Source: Sphaerisporangium fuscum (GTDB taxonomy: Bacteria > Actinomycetota > Actinomycetes > Streptosporangiales > Streptosporangiaceae). From it: a DNA stretch of 64,000 nucleotides. The stretch spans positions 20,299 to 84,298 of the forward strand of contig NZ_JAHDTF010000043.1 of NCBI RefSeq assembly GCF_018531465.1, written 5' to 3'. Made by a program: the position numbers and the translations under genes. This document shows positions 1 through 10,770 of the stretch, piece after piece. The notes under the pieces were generated by a model. The model saw only the letters and a program-made list of their open reading frames with translations. It made no database searches and was not told the origin of the DNA. Each line of letters starts with the position of its first letter. Positions within the stretch are counted from its first letter, which is position 1.

Positions 1-1383
1 GGTGCTGGCCATGGCGCGCAGGCGGGGCAGCCGTGAGGTCGCCGCCAGGAGCCGGATGTCGAGCACCCCGTCCTCCAGCCTGTCGCGGCGGGTCGGGGCG
101 ACGCCATGCGACTGGTAGGCGCAGTTGCCCGCGAACAGCAGCCACACCTTGCGCCGCACCCCGTCGACGACCAGCTCCTCGGGGCGGCGGTCGTGCATGA
201 GCACGTCGGCCATGGCCAGCATCAACGCCGGCCACTTGCCGATCTTTCCTTCCCAGTCCTCCCGCCGGTCGACGACCAGCGGGTAGATGCCGAGGCTCGC
301 GGTGTTGAGGAACACCCGGCCGGCCACCTCGCCGACGTCGACCGCAACGACGTGCCCGGCCCGGTAGGCGGCGACCGCCTCCTCGATCGTCTCCAGGCCG
401 AGCGTGCGGGCGAAGTGGTCGAACGTGCCCGCCGGGATGGGCAGCAGCGGGATGCCGCGCTCCATGGCGGCCTGCGCCCCGCAGTTCATCGTGCCGTCGC
501 CGCCCGCCACGGCGAGCACCCGGGCCCGTGCCGCGGCGTCCTGGAGGACCTTCATCAGCTCGTCGCCGGGCTCCGCCTCGACGACCTCGGCCTCGGGCAG
601 GGCCCGCCGGACGGCCTCGGCGGTGCTGGGGTCGCGCCCGGCCCCGTTGTTGACCACGACGACGACTCCGGCACCGCCGGGGTCGAGGTCGTGCAGGGGG
701 GCGGTGACGGCGACACGGGCGTCCCCCAGCACGGTCTGCCCCGGCCACAGCCGCTTGGTGACGAGCGCGGCGGTCGCGCCGATCGCCATCCCCGCGAGCA
801 CGTCGCCGGGATAGTGGACGCCGGTGTAGACACGCGAGAAGCAGACGGCCGCGGCCGTCACGGCGACCGGCACGGCGATCTTCGCCGGCGCCTCCATCGC
901 CACCGCCGTCGCGAACGCGGCCGCCGAGGCGGAGTGCCCGGACGGGAACGAGTGGGAGCTCGGCACCCTGCCGAGGCGTTTGAGCGGGAAGTCCACGATG
1001 GAGGGCCGCGCCCGCGCGAACGCCTGTTTGCCGAGCAGGTTGACCACCGGGCTCGCGAAGCTGATCGCCAGCAGGCCCCGCGTGGCGGCCCGGCGCATCT
1101 GCCGGCGCCCGCTGAGCGCGAGGGCCCCGGCGACGCCGGCCCAGAGCAGGGAGTTGTCGGCCGCCCGCGACAGGCGCGGCAGCACGTGGTGCAGGCCGGG
1201 CAGGTGGGCGTCGGCGACCGACCTGAACAGCCGCCGGTCGAGCGCGCCCAGCCGCTTCTTCAGCCCGGCGATGTCGAACGGGCCGCCCGTCCCCGCGGCG
1301 ACCGGCATCCCGAGCCGCCCGGCCACCCCGGTGGCGTCGAGCCGTCCCATCAGCCCCGTGTCGTTGCTCGTGACCTTCCGCAT
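1..1383 (-). CDS. PAP2 phosphatase / diacylglycerol kinase fusion (partial, C-terminus off left edge)
   Basis: The reading frame stays open to base 1, so 461 residues are visible and the end is missing. The N-terminal half is a PAP2-type lipid phosphatase: KQAFARARP (119-127), PSGH (147-150) and SRVYTGVHYPGD (183-194) form the three-part phosphatase signature. The C-terminal half is a diacylglycerol-kinase/sphingosine-kinase-like catalytic domain with GGDGTMN at 294-300. Proteins with this two-domain layout are common in actinobacteria and are thought to act on membrane phospholipids or isoprenoid phosphates; the true substrate is unknown. Hydrophobic stretches around 80-115 and 150-185 fit a membrane location. 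The start at 1383 has no strong Shine-Dalgarno; an internal ATG about 11 codons later is possible. Confidence 0.9.
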   Translation of the reverse strand, partial: MRKVTSNDTGLMGRLDATGVAGRLGMPVAAGTGGPFDIAGLKKRLGALDRRLFRSVADAHLPGLHHVLPRLSRAADNSLLWAGVAGALALSGRRQMRRAATRGLLAISFASPVVNLLGKQAFARARPSIVDFPLKRLGRVPSSHSFPSGHSASAAAFATAVAMEAPAKIAVPVAVTAAAVCFSRVYTGVHYPGDVLAGMAIGATAALVTKRLWPGQTVLGDARVAVTAPLHDLDPGGAGVVVVVNNGAGRDPSTAEAVRRALPEAEVVEAEPGDELMKVLQDAAARARVLAVAGGDGTMNCGAQAAMERGIPLLPIPAGTFDHFARTLGLETIEEAVAAYRAGHVVAVDVGEVAGRVFLNTASLGIYPLVVDRREDWEGKIGKWPALMLAMADVLMHDRRPEELVVDGVRRKVWLLFAGNCAYQSHGVAPTRRDRLEDGVLDIRLLAATSRLPRLRAMAST

Positions 1384-1518
1384 GCCGTCGTTACTGCCCA
1401 GCGAGGGCCCGGTCAGTCCCCCGGACGCCGATCGGTCTCGAACGTCGGCGCACGTCAGGGGCGGGTCGGAGACGGTGCGGCTCACGGCGGGCGGTGCGGG
1501 CCGGCGGGAGCGGCGCCG

Positions 1519-1881
1519 TCACGGGAGGCGGCGCCTGCCGGGGAAGCCGAGCTCGCTCCGGTGGTACCAGGCGAGGCCGGCCTCGCCCTCGATCCAGCAC
1601 AGCCGCACCGACACGCCGCCGAGCTCGGCGGGGAAGTCGACCAGCACCGGCGCGATGCCCTTGACCTCGATACCCTGATCCTCGAACCAGCTCAGGATCT
1701 CGGCGATGCGCGCCTCGAACGCCTTGGCCTCGGGGATGCCGCCGAGCGCGGAGAAGCCGGCCGTGTTGAGGTCGTGGGCGAGCTCGGCGAGGTCGGCGCG
1801 GATCGCGACCAGTTCGTCGACGTGCTCACGCACCTGCGGCATCAGGCTCCGCGCCTGGTCGACCGTGAAGATCTTGTCCAC
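1519..1881 (-). CDS. DUF2203 family protein
   Basis: A 120-residue protein starting MDKIFTVDQAR, with a helical, charged first half (a LMPQVREHVDEL heptad-like stretch) and a second half containing GIAPVLVDFPAEL, VRLCWIEGE and a WYHRSELGFPGR motif. This arrangement, acidic helices followed by a conserved LCW-x-GE...W-H tail, is what I know as DUF2203, a small cytoplasmic family of unknown function. Length is normal for the family. It lies 135 bases upstream of the PAP2/kinase gene on the same strand and may be co-transcribed with it. No function can be assigned from the sequence. Confidence 0.8.
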   Translation of the reverse strand: MDKIFTVDQARSLMPQVREHVDELVAIRADLAELAHDLNTAGFSALGGIPEAKAFEARIAEILSWFEDQGIEVKGIAPVLVDFPAELGGVSVRLCWIEGEAGLAWYHRSELGFPGRRRLP

Positions 1882-1915
1882 CCTCAGAACGGTATCGGCC
1901 CGCGCGGGCCCCTGT

Positions 1916-2221
1916 TCACCGGGGTTCGGCGGGGCCAGGGACGTCGGCGCTGAGGGCGGTGTTCAGGACCTCTTCGAAGTCGAGCTCCACTACCCACGTC
2001 TCACCGCCGCCGGCGCCGGGGGCGCCGCATTCGTGCTCGGGCCGCACCGGGCTGAACGCGGCGCTGAAGAAGCGCTCCTCGCCGACCAGGCGGCACAGCT
2101 GGATCACCCGGGTGTAGAGGCGCGGGTGGTCGGCGGCCGCGAAGCGGTGGCCGGCGGACGGCTGCCTGTGCTCACCGAGTGCTCCGGCCACGGCGTTCGA
2201 CGGCATCGGATCACCGCTCAT
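1916..2221 (-). CDS. Small paralogue of the N-terminal domain of the neighbouring CehA/McbA protein
   Basis: A 101-residue protein of unknown function. I chose the ATG at 2221 because GGGAGGT lies just upstream; a GTG two codons earlier overlaps that site. Residues about 36-92 resemble the first 90 residues of the large protein encoded immediately upstream (2405-4447): YTRVIQLCRLVGEERFFSAAF aligns with YVRSMSLSRFLDEETFSGAAF, and VVELDFEEVLNTAL with VLELDFDEVLRDAL. The metallohydrolase part is absent. The two genes also share their upstream sequence, so this looks like a duplication that kept only the control region and N-terminal domain. It may be a free regulatory or partner domain, or a decaying remnant. 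Confidence 0.7.
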   Translation of the reverse strand: MSGDPMPSNAVAGALGEHRQPSAGHRFAAADHPRLYTRVIQLCRLVGEERFFSAAFSPVRPEHECGAPGAGGGETWVVELDFEEVLNTALSADVPGPAEPR

Positions 2222-2365
2222 GCCCACCTCCCGTAACAGAGTGTGTCGCTATGGTGACACCAAAGCGTCGATCCGGGGGCGGGAAGGCGCGGCGTGGGAG
2301 AGATTTCTTCTCCCCGGGGTGAGCCTCTGTGCCCAGGCGAATAAGTCGCCACGTTGCGGGCGCAT
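2222..2365 (-). repeat. Diverged duplicate of the upstream/leader region at 4448-4590 (copy A)
   Basis: Reading outward from each start codon, this segment and 4448-4590 share blocks in the same order: a GGAGGT ribosome site, a (T/C)ATGGT(G/C)ACA block, GTCGAT then CCGGGGGCG, a TTTCTTC run, and CTGT...CAGGCGA(A/G)TAA. The spacing is conserved but the sequences have diverged. This suggests the two genes are, or were, controlled in the same way. Confidence 0.65.
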
Positions 2366-2404
2366 CACCGCAGGCGGCCCCAAGCCGCCGCCTCCGAGCG
2401 GGTC

Positions 2405-4447
2405 TCAGCGCGGCAGGCGGGTCACGTAGACGCGCCTGGCCTCGTCGATGAGGTCGAGGTGGTCCTCGAGCTGTTCCTTGGTGTCCAGGCGCGCCCGCGC
2501 GCGGATCAGCTGCTCCAGCAGCTCCAGCCACGACAGGCACCAGCGCAGGTCCTCCTCCCGGGCCACCCGCCGGCCGCGCACGTCGACGTACACCGGGCTG
2601 GTGTGGGCGAAGACGTGGCTGTAGAGCGAGCGGGGGTGCGGTCCCCCGTCGGCGATCGCGACCACGTACGTCGGCGCGCCGGCGGTGAACTCGGCGCAGA
2701 TCTCCCCCGGCGGCCCCTCGGCGAGCAGGCCGTCCGCGGTGTGGATGGCGAGCCGCTCGACCTCCGGGCCGATCACCCTGGCCGTCACGCTCACGCGGTC
2801 CCCCGGCGCGAGGTCGACGGTGTCCCCCGGCTCGTGGCCGTTCACCAGCAGCTCGACGAACGGGCCCGTGGTGGCGAAGGTGCGCCCGCGGCGGACCGCC
2901 TCGGCGTAGGAGGCGGCGGTGAGGGGGCCGGTGACCTTCGCGTAGGTGCGCTCCCAGCCCGGCGGGCCGGCGACCATCTCCATCCGCTGGCGGGTGAACG
3001 ACAGCATCGAGTCGGTGCCGGCGACGGCGGCGAGCCGGTTGCCCGCGCCGAGCAGCCGGCGGTAGACGGCGGCCGACCCGGCGGCGGAGGCGTAGTGCAG
3101 GATCTCCATGCCGTCGACCAGGCCGAGCGCGGCGTCCACGACGGCGGCGCGGGCCGAGCACTGGGGCCGGCCGGTGCCGAAGATGTCGCCGGGGTCCTCG
3201 ATGGGCGACTTGAAGGTGTGCGCGTAGCCGACGAGGGCGCCCAGCGCCTTCAGCTCCTCGCACACCCTGCCGCTCGGCGGCCAGTCAGGGGCGCCGCCGA
3301 ACCCGCTGTGGTACCGGCCCGGCGCGGCGGTGAGGCCGAACGCGTGGAGGTGCCCGAGCAGGTCGTTGCGGTACTCGACGCCCATGCGGGCGACGTGCGT
3401 GGCGTCCGACCACGGCAGGTCGCGCCCCGCCCAGTGCTCCAGCGCCTCGCGGTCCAGCACGCGCGTCCCGGCGACGTTGGCGGCGAGCAGGTTGAGCACG
3501 TGCAGGTCCTCGCCGTGCTGCGCGGCGGCGGCCATGCCGGGGGTCGCCACCACGTCCCCGACGAAGTTGAGGTGGACGTGCAGGTCCCCGCCGTACCAGC
3601 CCTCGGCCGCCGCGTCGTACAGCCGGTCGGGAGTGAGCCGGACCAGGGTCACGTCGGAGGGGGCGGGGGTGACCGCGCGTTCGGCGAAGTCGTATTCCAT
3701 GCCGCGCGTCACTCGCACGGTCAGCGGCTCGGCGGGCACGTCGAGCACGACGTCGTCGCCGTGGAAGTACGGCACGCCGTGGTGGTCGCGCCTCGGCGGC
3801 GCGCCCTCGGGGTACCAGCCCTGGCCGTCACCGCTCCACACGCTCCACCGGCACGGGAACCCGGCGCGCAGCCGCAGCCGCGCCGCCGGGGCGGGCCGGG
3901 TGAGCCCGGACAGTTCGACCCGGGCGAGGTCCCCTCGGAGGGTGGGCACGGTGACCTCGGTGGCGGTGTCCAGGTCGATCAGGCGGGCGCCTCCCGGGGC
4001 GAGCCGGTACGTCCGGTCGCCGGCGCGCACCTCGGCGGCCGAGGGGCGGGCGTTGTCGACCAGGAGGGACAGCGGCACCGGGCGTTCGTCCAGCACGGTG
4101 CGCGCAGCGCCGTCCAGCCGGTGCCCGGCCTCCGTCAGCCGCAGCACGGCGAGCCCCTCGGGCGGCTCCCCGCCGCGACCGGCGAGCGCGTCGCGCAGCA
4201 CCTCGTCGAAGTCGAGCTCCAGGACCCGGGTCTCGAGGTCGGCCTGGTCGCCGTCCGGCAGTTCCGCGCGGGCGCGGGCGAAGGCCGCGCCGGAGAACGT
4301 CTCCTCGTCCAGGAACCGCGACAGGCTCATCGACCTGACGTACGGGGTCGCGGGCTCGCCCCAGCTCATGCCGTGCTCGGCCAGCGCTCTGCGGTACCCC
4401 TCGAGCGCCTCTGCCACGGCCTGCGGAAGCATCCGGTCGTCGTGCAC
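2405..4447 (-). CDS. CehA/McbA family metallohydrolase (PHP-like domain)
   Basis: A 680-residue protein starting at a GTG preceded by AGGAGGT. The first 90 or so residues form a domain duplicated in the small gene downstream. The middle and C-terminal part matches CehA/McbA-type PHP-fold hydrolases: GGDLHVHLN near residue 290 gives the metal-binding H-x-H, followed by an AAAAQHGEDLHVLNLL segment, GYAHTFKSP, and YASAAGSAAVYRRLLGAGNRLAAVAGTDS typical of the family. The namesakes are actinobacterial or proteobacterial carbamate or ester hydrolases, but most family members have no known substrate. No signal peptide is evident. The gene is separated by 286 bases from the TetR gene upstream, which could control it. 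Confidence 0.8.
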   Translation of the reverse strand: MHDDRMLPQAVAEALEGYRRALAEHGMSWGEPATPYVRSMSLSRFLDEETFSGAAFARARAELPDGDQADLETRVLELDFDEVLRDALAGRGGEPPEGLAVLRLTEAGHRLDGAARTVLDERPVPLSLLVDNARPSAAEVRAGDRTYRLAPGGARLIDLDTATEVTVPTLRGDLARVELSGLTRPAPAARLRLRAGFPCRWSVWSGDGQGWYPEGAPPRRDHHGVPYFHGDDVVLDVPAEPLTVRVTRGMEYDFAERAVTPAPSDVTLVRLTPDRLYDAAAEGWYGGDLHVHLNFVGDVVATPGMAAAAQHGEDLHVLNLLAANVAGTRVLDREALEHWAGRDLPWSDATHVARMGVEYRNDLLGHLHAFGLTAAPGRYHSGFGGAPDWPPSGRVCEELKALGALVGYAHTFKSPIEDPGDIFGTGRPQCSARAAVVDAALGLVDGMEILHYASAAGSAAVYRRLLGAGNRLAAVAGTDSMLSFTRQRMEMVAGPPGWERTYAKVTGPLTAASYAEAVRRGRTFATTGPFVELLVNGHEPGDTVDLAPGDRVSVTARVIGPEVERLAIHTADGLLAEGPPGEICAEFTAGAPTYVVAIADGGPHPRSLYSHVFAHTSPVYVDVRGRRVAREEDLRWCLSWLELLEQLIRARARLDTKEQLEDHLDLIDEARRVYVTRLPR

Positions 4448-4590
4448 GTGGACCTCCTGTGACGGAATGTGCCGCCATGGTCACATCCACGCAAGCCGTC
4501 GATTTCCGGGGGCGAGCGCGTCGGAGGACTTTTCTTCCACTCCGGATGACCTGTCTGCACAGGCGAGTAATTCCTGCGGTTTGTCAGTAC
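4448..4590 (-). repeat. Diverged duplicate upstream/leader region (copy B) before the CehA-like gene
   Basis: Partner of the segment at 2222-2365. It contains the AGGAGGT ribosome site of the CehA-like gene and a perfect inverted pair TGTGAC...GTCACA (16-base gap) just upstream, which could be an operator half-site pair. The rest of the 4448-4733 gap shows no gene. Confidence 0.6.
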
Positions 4591-4733
4591 GATTCCCCCG
4601 ATCACCCTGTAGATCGGTCCAAAACGGCGAGATCAGCTGTCGGCCGCGGCGTCGCTCGTGCTGGCCGCGGGCAGGATCCGCGACTGCTGCGGTTGCTGCG
4701 ACCGCAACTGAGGCGGGCGGGAGCGCCGGGGGC

Positions 4734-5330
4734 TCACGAGAACAGCTGGTCCAGGTGGCGGTCGAGCAGGCGCAGGGCCTCCTCGGGGGTGTGGACCTCC
4801 AGTAGGACGTAGGTGGTCAGGCCGTCGACCAGGGCGATCAGCAGCATGGCCTCGTCGTCGGGGTCGCGGTGCGGGGCGATCTGCCCGTTCTGGACGGCCT
4901 CGCGCAGGCGGCCGGCGATGAAGGCCCGCAGCGCGGGAATGCCCTCCTTCGCGGTGGCCCTCAGCCGCTCGTCGTGGACGGCGCGGATGAAGTAGGCGAT
5001 CTGCACGAGGATGCCCGAGCGGCTCTTGTCGTCCAGCGGCAGCATCTCGGCGAGCGTCTCGCGCACCACCTCGCGGGGCGAGGGCGAGCCGCTCAGCGCC
5101 CTGATCCGCGCGATCACACGGCGTTCGGACAGCTTGCCGATGTGGTCGAGGGCGAAGACGAGCATCTCGTCCTTGGTCGTGAAGTAGTGCTGCAGCCGTC
5201 CGAGCGAGATCCCCGCCTCCGCCGCCACGTCGCGCAGGCTCGCGCTCTCCAGGCCGCGCGTGCTGGCGATGCGCCACAGCGCCTCGGCGATCTGCTGCCT
5301 CCGCTCGTCGTGGTCGACCTTCTTGGGCAC
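4734..5330 (-). CDS. TetR family transcriptional regulator
   Basis: A 198-residue TetR-type repressor. The N-terminal DNA-binding domain spans about residues 9-55, with the helix-turn-helix SLRDVAAEAGISLGRLQHYF followed by TTKDEML. The C-terminal ligand domain is unassigned; the RRQQIAEALWRIASTRGLESASLRDVA pattern is BetI-like in style, but a ligand cannot be inferred. It is transcribed divergently from the two PH-domain genes at 5436-7534 and lies upstream of the CehA-like gene on its own strand. An inverted repeat between it and the PH genes (5346-5393) is a plausible binding site, so it probably controls itself and perhaps those genes. Confidence 0.9.
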   Translation of the reverse strand: MPKKVDHDERRQQIAEALWRIASTRGLESASLRDVAAEAGISLGRLQHYFTTKDEMLVFALDHIGKLSERRVIARIRALSGSPSPREVVRETLAEMLPLDDKSRSGILVQIAYFIRAVHDERLRATAKEGIPALRAFIAGRLREAVQNGQIAPHRDPDDEAMLLIALVDGLTTYVLLEVHTPEEALRLLDRHLDQLFS

Positions 5331-5345
5331 CCGTCACCCTTTCAC

Positions 5346-5393
5346 AAGTCAGTTGTATTGCTATAGTCGTGCCGTATTTAATACAGATGACTT
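5346..5393. promoter_or_regulatory. Inverted repeat in the TetR / PH-domain divergent promoter
   Basis: Left arm AAGTCAGTTGTATT (5346-5359) and right arm AATACAGATGACTT (5380-5393) pair at 12 of 14 positions across a 20-base spacer. The right half also contains the short palindrome GTATTTAATAC (5374-5384), and a TATAGT -10-like hexamer lies in the spacer. This is the only strongly symmetric element in the divergent promoter, so it is the likely TetR operator region. Confidence 0.55.
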
Positions 5394-5435
5394 GGAAAGT
5401 CTAACCGGACGCCGGACCGCGGCGAGGACGAGGAC

Positions 5436-5957
5436 ATGCCCATGACAGAGCACCTGCCGCCGAGGCTGCGGCCTCCGCGCCACAAGGCCGACCCCCTGGC
5501 CCGGCGCTGGTGGACGGCCCAGGCCCTGCTGACCGTGACGGCACCGGCGACGCTGACCGGCCTCGCCCTGTTCGTACCGGCGCTGCTGTTCTTCCCCGGG
5601 GCGCTGGTCTGGCTCGGCCCGCCGCTCGCGCTGCTGGTGGCGCCGGCCCTGGCGTACGCGCTGGTCATGCCGTCCTGGCGCTACAAGGTGCACGGATGGG
5701 AGCTCGGCACGCTGGCGGTGTACGCGGCCAGCGGGTGGTTCTGGCAGAAACGACGCATCGTGCCGCTCTCACGCGTGCAGACCGTCGACACCGTCCGCGG
5801 GCCGCTGCAGCGCTCCTACGGGCTCGCCACCGTCACCGTGACCACCGCTTCGACGCACGGCGACGTGAAGATCGCGGGCCTCTCGGACGCCGACGCCGAG
5901 CACCTCGCGCGGCGCATCGGCGAGGCCGCGCAGTTGGTGCCCGGGGACGCCACGTGA
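5436..5957 (+). CDS. PH domain-containing membrane protein (YdbS-like)
   Basis: A 173-residue protein with two hydrophobic helices (about residues 28-75, TVTAPATLTGLALFVPALLFF and LALLVAPALAYALVM) followed by a bacterial PH domain (bPH2): RYKVHGWELGTLAVYAASGWFWQKRRIVPLSRVQTVDTVRGPLQRSYGLATVTV. The RIVPLSRVQTV...RGPLQR..GL pattern is the hallmark of the YdbS/YdbT family. Bacillus YdbS/YdbT have been linked to protection against certain bacteriocins, but no function is established here. Its stop overlaps the GTG start of the next gene, a larger PH-domain protein, so the two are translationally coupled and probably form one membrane complex. A second ATG two codons in could also be the start. 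Confidence 0.85.
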   Translation: MPMTEHLPPRLRPPRHKADPLARRWWTAQALLTVTAPATLTGLALFVPALLFFPGALVWLGPPLALLVAPALAYALVMPSWRYKVHGWELGTLAVYAASGWFWQKRRIVPLSRVQTVDTVRGPLQRSYGLATVTVTTASTHGDVKIAGLSDADAEHLARRIGEAAQLVPGDAT

Positions 5958-7534
5958 GCGAGTACCTCGCGGACCGGTCCGCGAACGTGAAAGAGACCGC
6001 CGCGGCACCGTGGCGCGGCCTCGATCCCCGGACGATCGCCGTCCACTGCTCCTGGCTGGCCGCGCCGCTCGGCTCCCTCGCCCTGACCGCCGCGGCCTCG
6101 GGCGGACGGCTCGGGCCCGGCGAGTGGATCACCGTCGCGTCGATCGGTGTCGCGTTCTCCGTGGTCACCGCCCTGGGACTGGTGCGCCTCGCCCGCACCC
6201 GGTACCGCGTGACGGAGGACGCCTTCGAGGTCCGGACCGGGCTTTTCGTGCGGAGGTACCGGTCGGTCCCGCTGAACCGGATCCGCGGCGTCGACCTGAC
6301 CGCGAACCCCGTGCACCGGCTCTTCGGGCTCGCCGTGCTGCGGGCCGGCACCGGGGGCGGCCCGGGCTCCGGCTCGGGCGAGCTGGCCCTGGAGGCGCTG
6401 TCCCGGCCCGCCGCGGAACGACTGCGGGCCGAGCTGCTGTCCCGTGCCGGCGTGGCGGCGTCGGCGGACCCGGTCGTCTCGGTGCTCGACCCGCGCTGGA
6501 CGCGGTACGCGCCGCTGACGTTCTGGGTGTTCGGCGGGGTGTTCGTGGTGATCGGCACCGCGTACCGGATCCTGCACGACCTCGGCGTCGAGCCGTGGCG
6601 CATCCCCGTGGTCCGGCGTGCTCTCCTCACGCTGGGCGGGGTGTCGCCGTGGACGGTCGTCCCGGTGTCCGTCGCGCTGATCGCGGTCGTCGGGTCGGTG
6701 GGCGCGGTCGTGCTGTACGTGGAGAACTGGTGGCGGTTCCGGCTGGAATGGACCGACTCCGGGACGCTCGCGGTACGCCGGGGGCTGCTGACGACGCGGT
6801 CGGTGTCCATCGAACGCGCCCGGCTGCGCGGGCTGGTTCTGCGCGAGCCGCTGCTGCTGCGCGCGGCCGGCGGCGCGACGCTGAAGGCGGTCGCCGGCGG
6901 GCTCGGCGACGCGGACGAGAACCGCCGCCGCAGCGCTCTCCTCCCCCCGGCGCCGCGCGCCGAAGCCCTGCGCGCCGCGGCCCGTGTGCTCGCCGGGCCT
7001 GGATCGGCGCCGGAGCCGCGCCTCACCGCCTCGCCCCTGGACGCGCCGCGTCTGTCCCCGTTGGACCGTCCGCGGCTCACCGCGCATCCCGCGGCCGCGT
7101 TCCGGCGGCGGGTGCTGCGGGGGATGATTTTCGTCGTGCTGCCCGTCACCGCGGCCCTCGCCGTGCCGGGCGTCCTGTTCACGACGGTGCTGGTGCACTG
7201 CGCGTGGGTCTTCCTGCTGGTGGGCACGCTCACGACGTTCTGGCTGGCCCGGGACGCCTACCGCGCCCTCGGCCACGGCCTGGACGGGCCGTATCTGGTG
7301 ACCCGCTCCGGCACGTTCAGCCGCGACACCGTGGCGTTGCGGCGGGACGGCATCGTGGCGTGGACCTTCTCCAGCTCGCCGTTCGCCCGGCGCGCGGGCC
7401 TGGTCACGCTGACGGCCGCCGTCGCCGCCGGAGAGAACGGCTACCGCGTACCGGACATGGCAGAGCGGGAATCGGCGCGTCTCGCCGAGACGGCCACCCC
7501 CGGAATCCTCACCGAGTTCCTCGAACGGGCCTGA
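5954..7534 (+). CDS. PH domain-containing membrane protein (YdbT-like)
   Basis: A 526-residue protein starting at a GTG that overlaps the previous stop (GTGA). It contains repeated bPH2 modules, each after a pair of membrane helices: YRVTEDAFEVRTGLFVRRYRSVPLNRIRGVDLTANPVHRLFGL near residues 75-120, a second WTDSGTLAVRRGLLTTRSVSIERARLRGLVL near 260-295, and a third LVTRSGTFSRDTVALRRDGIVAWTFSSSPFARRAGL near 450-485. This three-module layout matches YdbT proteins, the usual partner of YdbS. The cell role is unknown; membrane stress or bacteriocin tolerance has been proposed for relatives. It ends opposite meaB, with a hairpin between. Confidence 0.85.
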   Translation: MSEYLADRSANVKETAAAPWRGLDPRTIAVHCSWLAAPLGSLALTAAASGGRLGPGEWITVASIGVAFSVVTALGLVRLARTRYRVTEDAFEVRTGLFVRRYRSVPLNRIRGVDLTANPVHRLFGLAVLRAGTGGGPGSGSGELALEALSRPAAERLRAELLSRAGVAASADPVVSVLDPRWTRYAPLTFWVFGGVFVVIGTAYRILHDLGVEPWRIPVVRRALLTLGGVSPWTVVPVSVALIAVVGSVGAVVLYVENWWRFRLEWTDSGTLAVRRGLLTTRSVSIERARLRGLVLREPLLLRAAGGATLKAVAGGLGDADENRRRSALLPPAPRAEALRAAARVLAGPGSAPEPRLTASPLDAPRLSPLDRPRLTAHPAAAFRRRVLRGMIFVVLPVTAALAVPGVLFTTVLVHCAWVFLLVGTLTTFWLARDAYRALGHGLDGPYLVTRSGTFSRDTVALRRDGIVAWTFSSSPFARRAGLVTLTAAVAAGENGYRVPDMAERESARLAETATPGILTEFLERA

Positions 7535-7560
7535 GCGGCCCCCACCGCGTCGGCGCGGGG

Positions 7561-7591
7561 GAGAAACCCGACCCGCGGCGACGGGGTTCTC
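7561..7591. terminator. Likely bidirectional terminator between YdbT-like gene and meaB
   Basis: GAGAAACCCG (7561-7570) pairs with CGGGGTTCTC (7582-7591) at 9 of 10 positions with an 11-base loop. It sits between two convergent genes. There is no long T run, as is usual in high-GC actinomycetes. Confidence 0.55.
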
Positions 7592-7610
7592 GCGATGACT
7601 ACGGGAGGGG

Positions 7611-8580
7611 TCAGGGGGTGTGGTGGGTGAAGGTGGACAGGAGGCGGTCGGCGGCGAGGGTGGGGGTCAGGGTGCCCTCGAGGACGTCGCGTTCCAGCTG
7701 GGCGGTGATGGCGGCCACCTCGGGGTCCTGCTTCAGCCGGGCCAGCAGGCGGTCCTGGACGAGGGTCCACATCCAGCGGACCTGCTGGCGGCGGCGCCGG
7801 GCGGCGAGTTCGCCGGAGGCCTCCAGGAGGTCCTGGTGGCGGGCGATCTGCCGCCACAGCTCGGCAAGGCCCGTACCGGTGAGGCCGCTGCAGGTCAGCA
7901 CCGGGGTGTCCCACGAGCCGCCGCCCGCGCGCAGCAGCCGGAGCGCGCCCGCGAGCTCGCGGGCGGCCTTGCGGGCGTCCATCTCGTGGGAGCCGTCGGC
8001 CTTGTTGACCGCGATGACGTCGGCCAGCTCCAGCACGCCCTTCTTGATGCCCTGGAGCTGGTCGCCGGTGCGGGCCAGGGTGAGCAGCAGGAAGGTGTCG
8101 ACCATCTCGGCGACGGCGGTCTCGGACTGCCCGACGCCCACGGTCTCGACCAGCACGACGTCGAACCCGGCGGCCTCGACCACCACCATCGCCTCGCGGG
8201 TGGCCTTGGTGACCCCGCCGAGGGTGCCGGAGGTGGGCGAGGGCCGGATGTAGGCGTTGGGGTCGGCCGCCAGCCGTGACATGCGGGTCTTGTCGCCGAG
8301 GATGCTGCCCCCGGTGCGGGTCGAGGACGGGTCGACGGCCAGGACCGCGACCCGGTGTCCCTCCCCCGTCAGGTGGACGCCGAGCGCGTCGATGAACGTC
8401 GACTTGCCGACCCCCGGCACGCCCGTGACGCCGACCCGGCGCGCCTTGCCCGACAGCGGGGTCAGCTCGACCAGGAGCCGCTGCGCCAGCTCACGGTGGT
8501 CGGCGCGGCTGGACTCCACCAGGGTGATCGCCCGCGCGATCCAGGCGATGGACCCTTCGCGCACCCCCTGGACGTAGTCC

Positions 8581-8594
<14 letters not shown>
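7611..8594 (-). CDS. meaB: Methylmalonyl-CoA mutase-associated GTPase MeaB
   Basis: A 327-residue G3E-family P-loop GTPase. The Walker A motif GVPGVGKST is at residues 58-66, followed by VLAVDPSSTRTGGSILGDKTRM, VETVGVGQSE (Walker B/switch region) and VNKADG (base recognition). These are all diagnostic of MeaB/ArgK proteins. MeaB gates loading and protects the adenosylcobalamin cofactor of methylmalonyl-CoA mutase in the cytoplasm. Its ATG at 8594 overlaps the end of mutB by 14 bases, so it is the last gene of a mutA-mutB-meaB operon. Length and motifs are normal. Confidence 0.97.
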
Positions 8595-10766
<2,172 letters not shown>

Positions 10767-10770
<4 letters not shown>

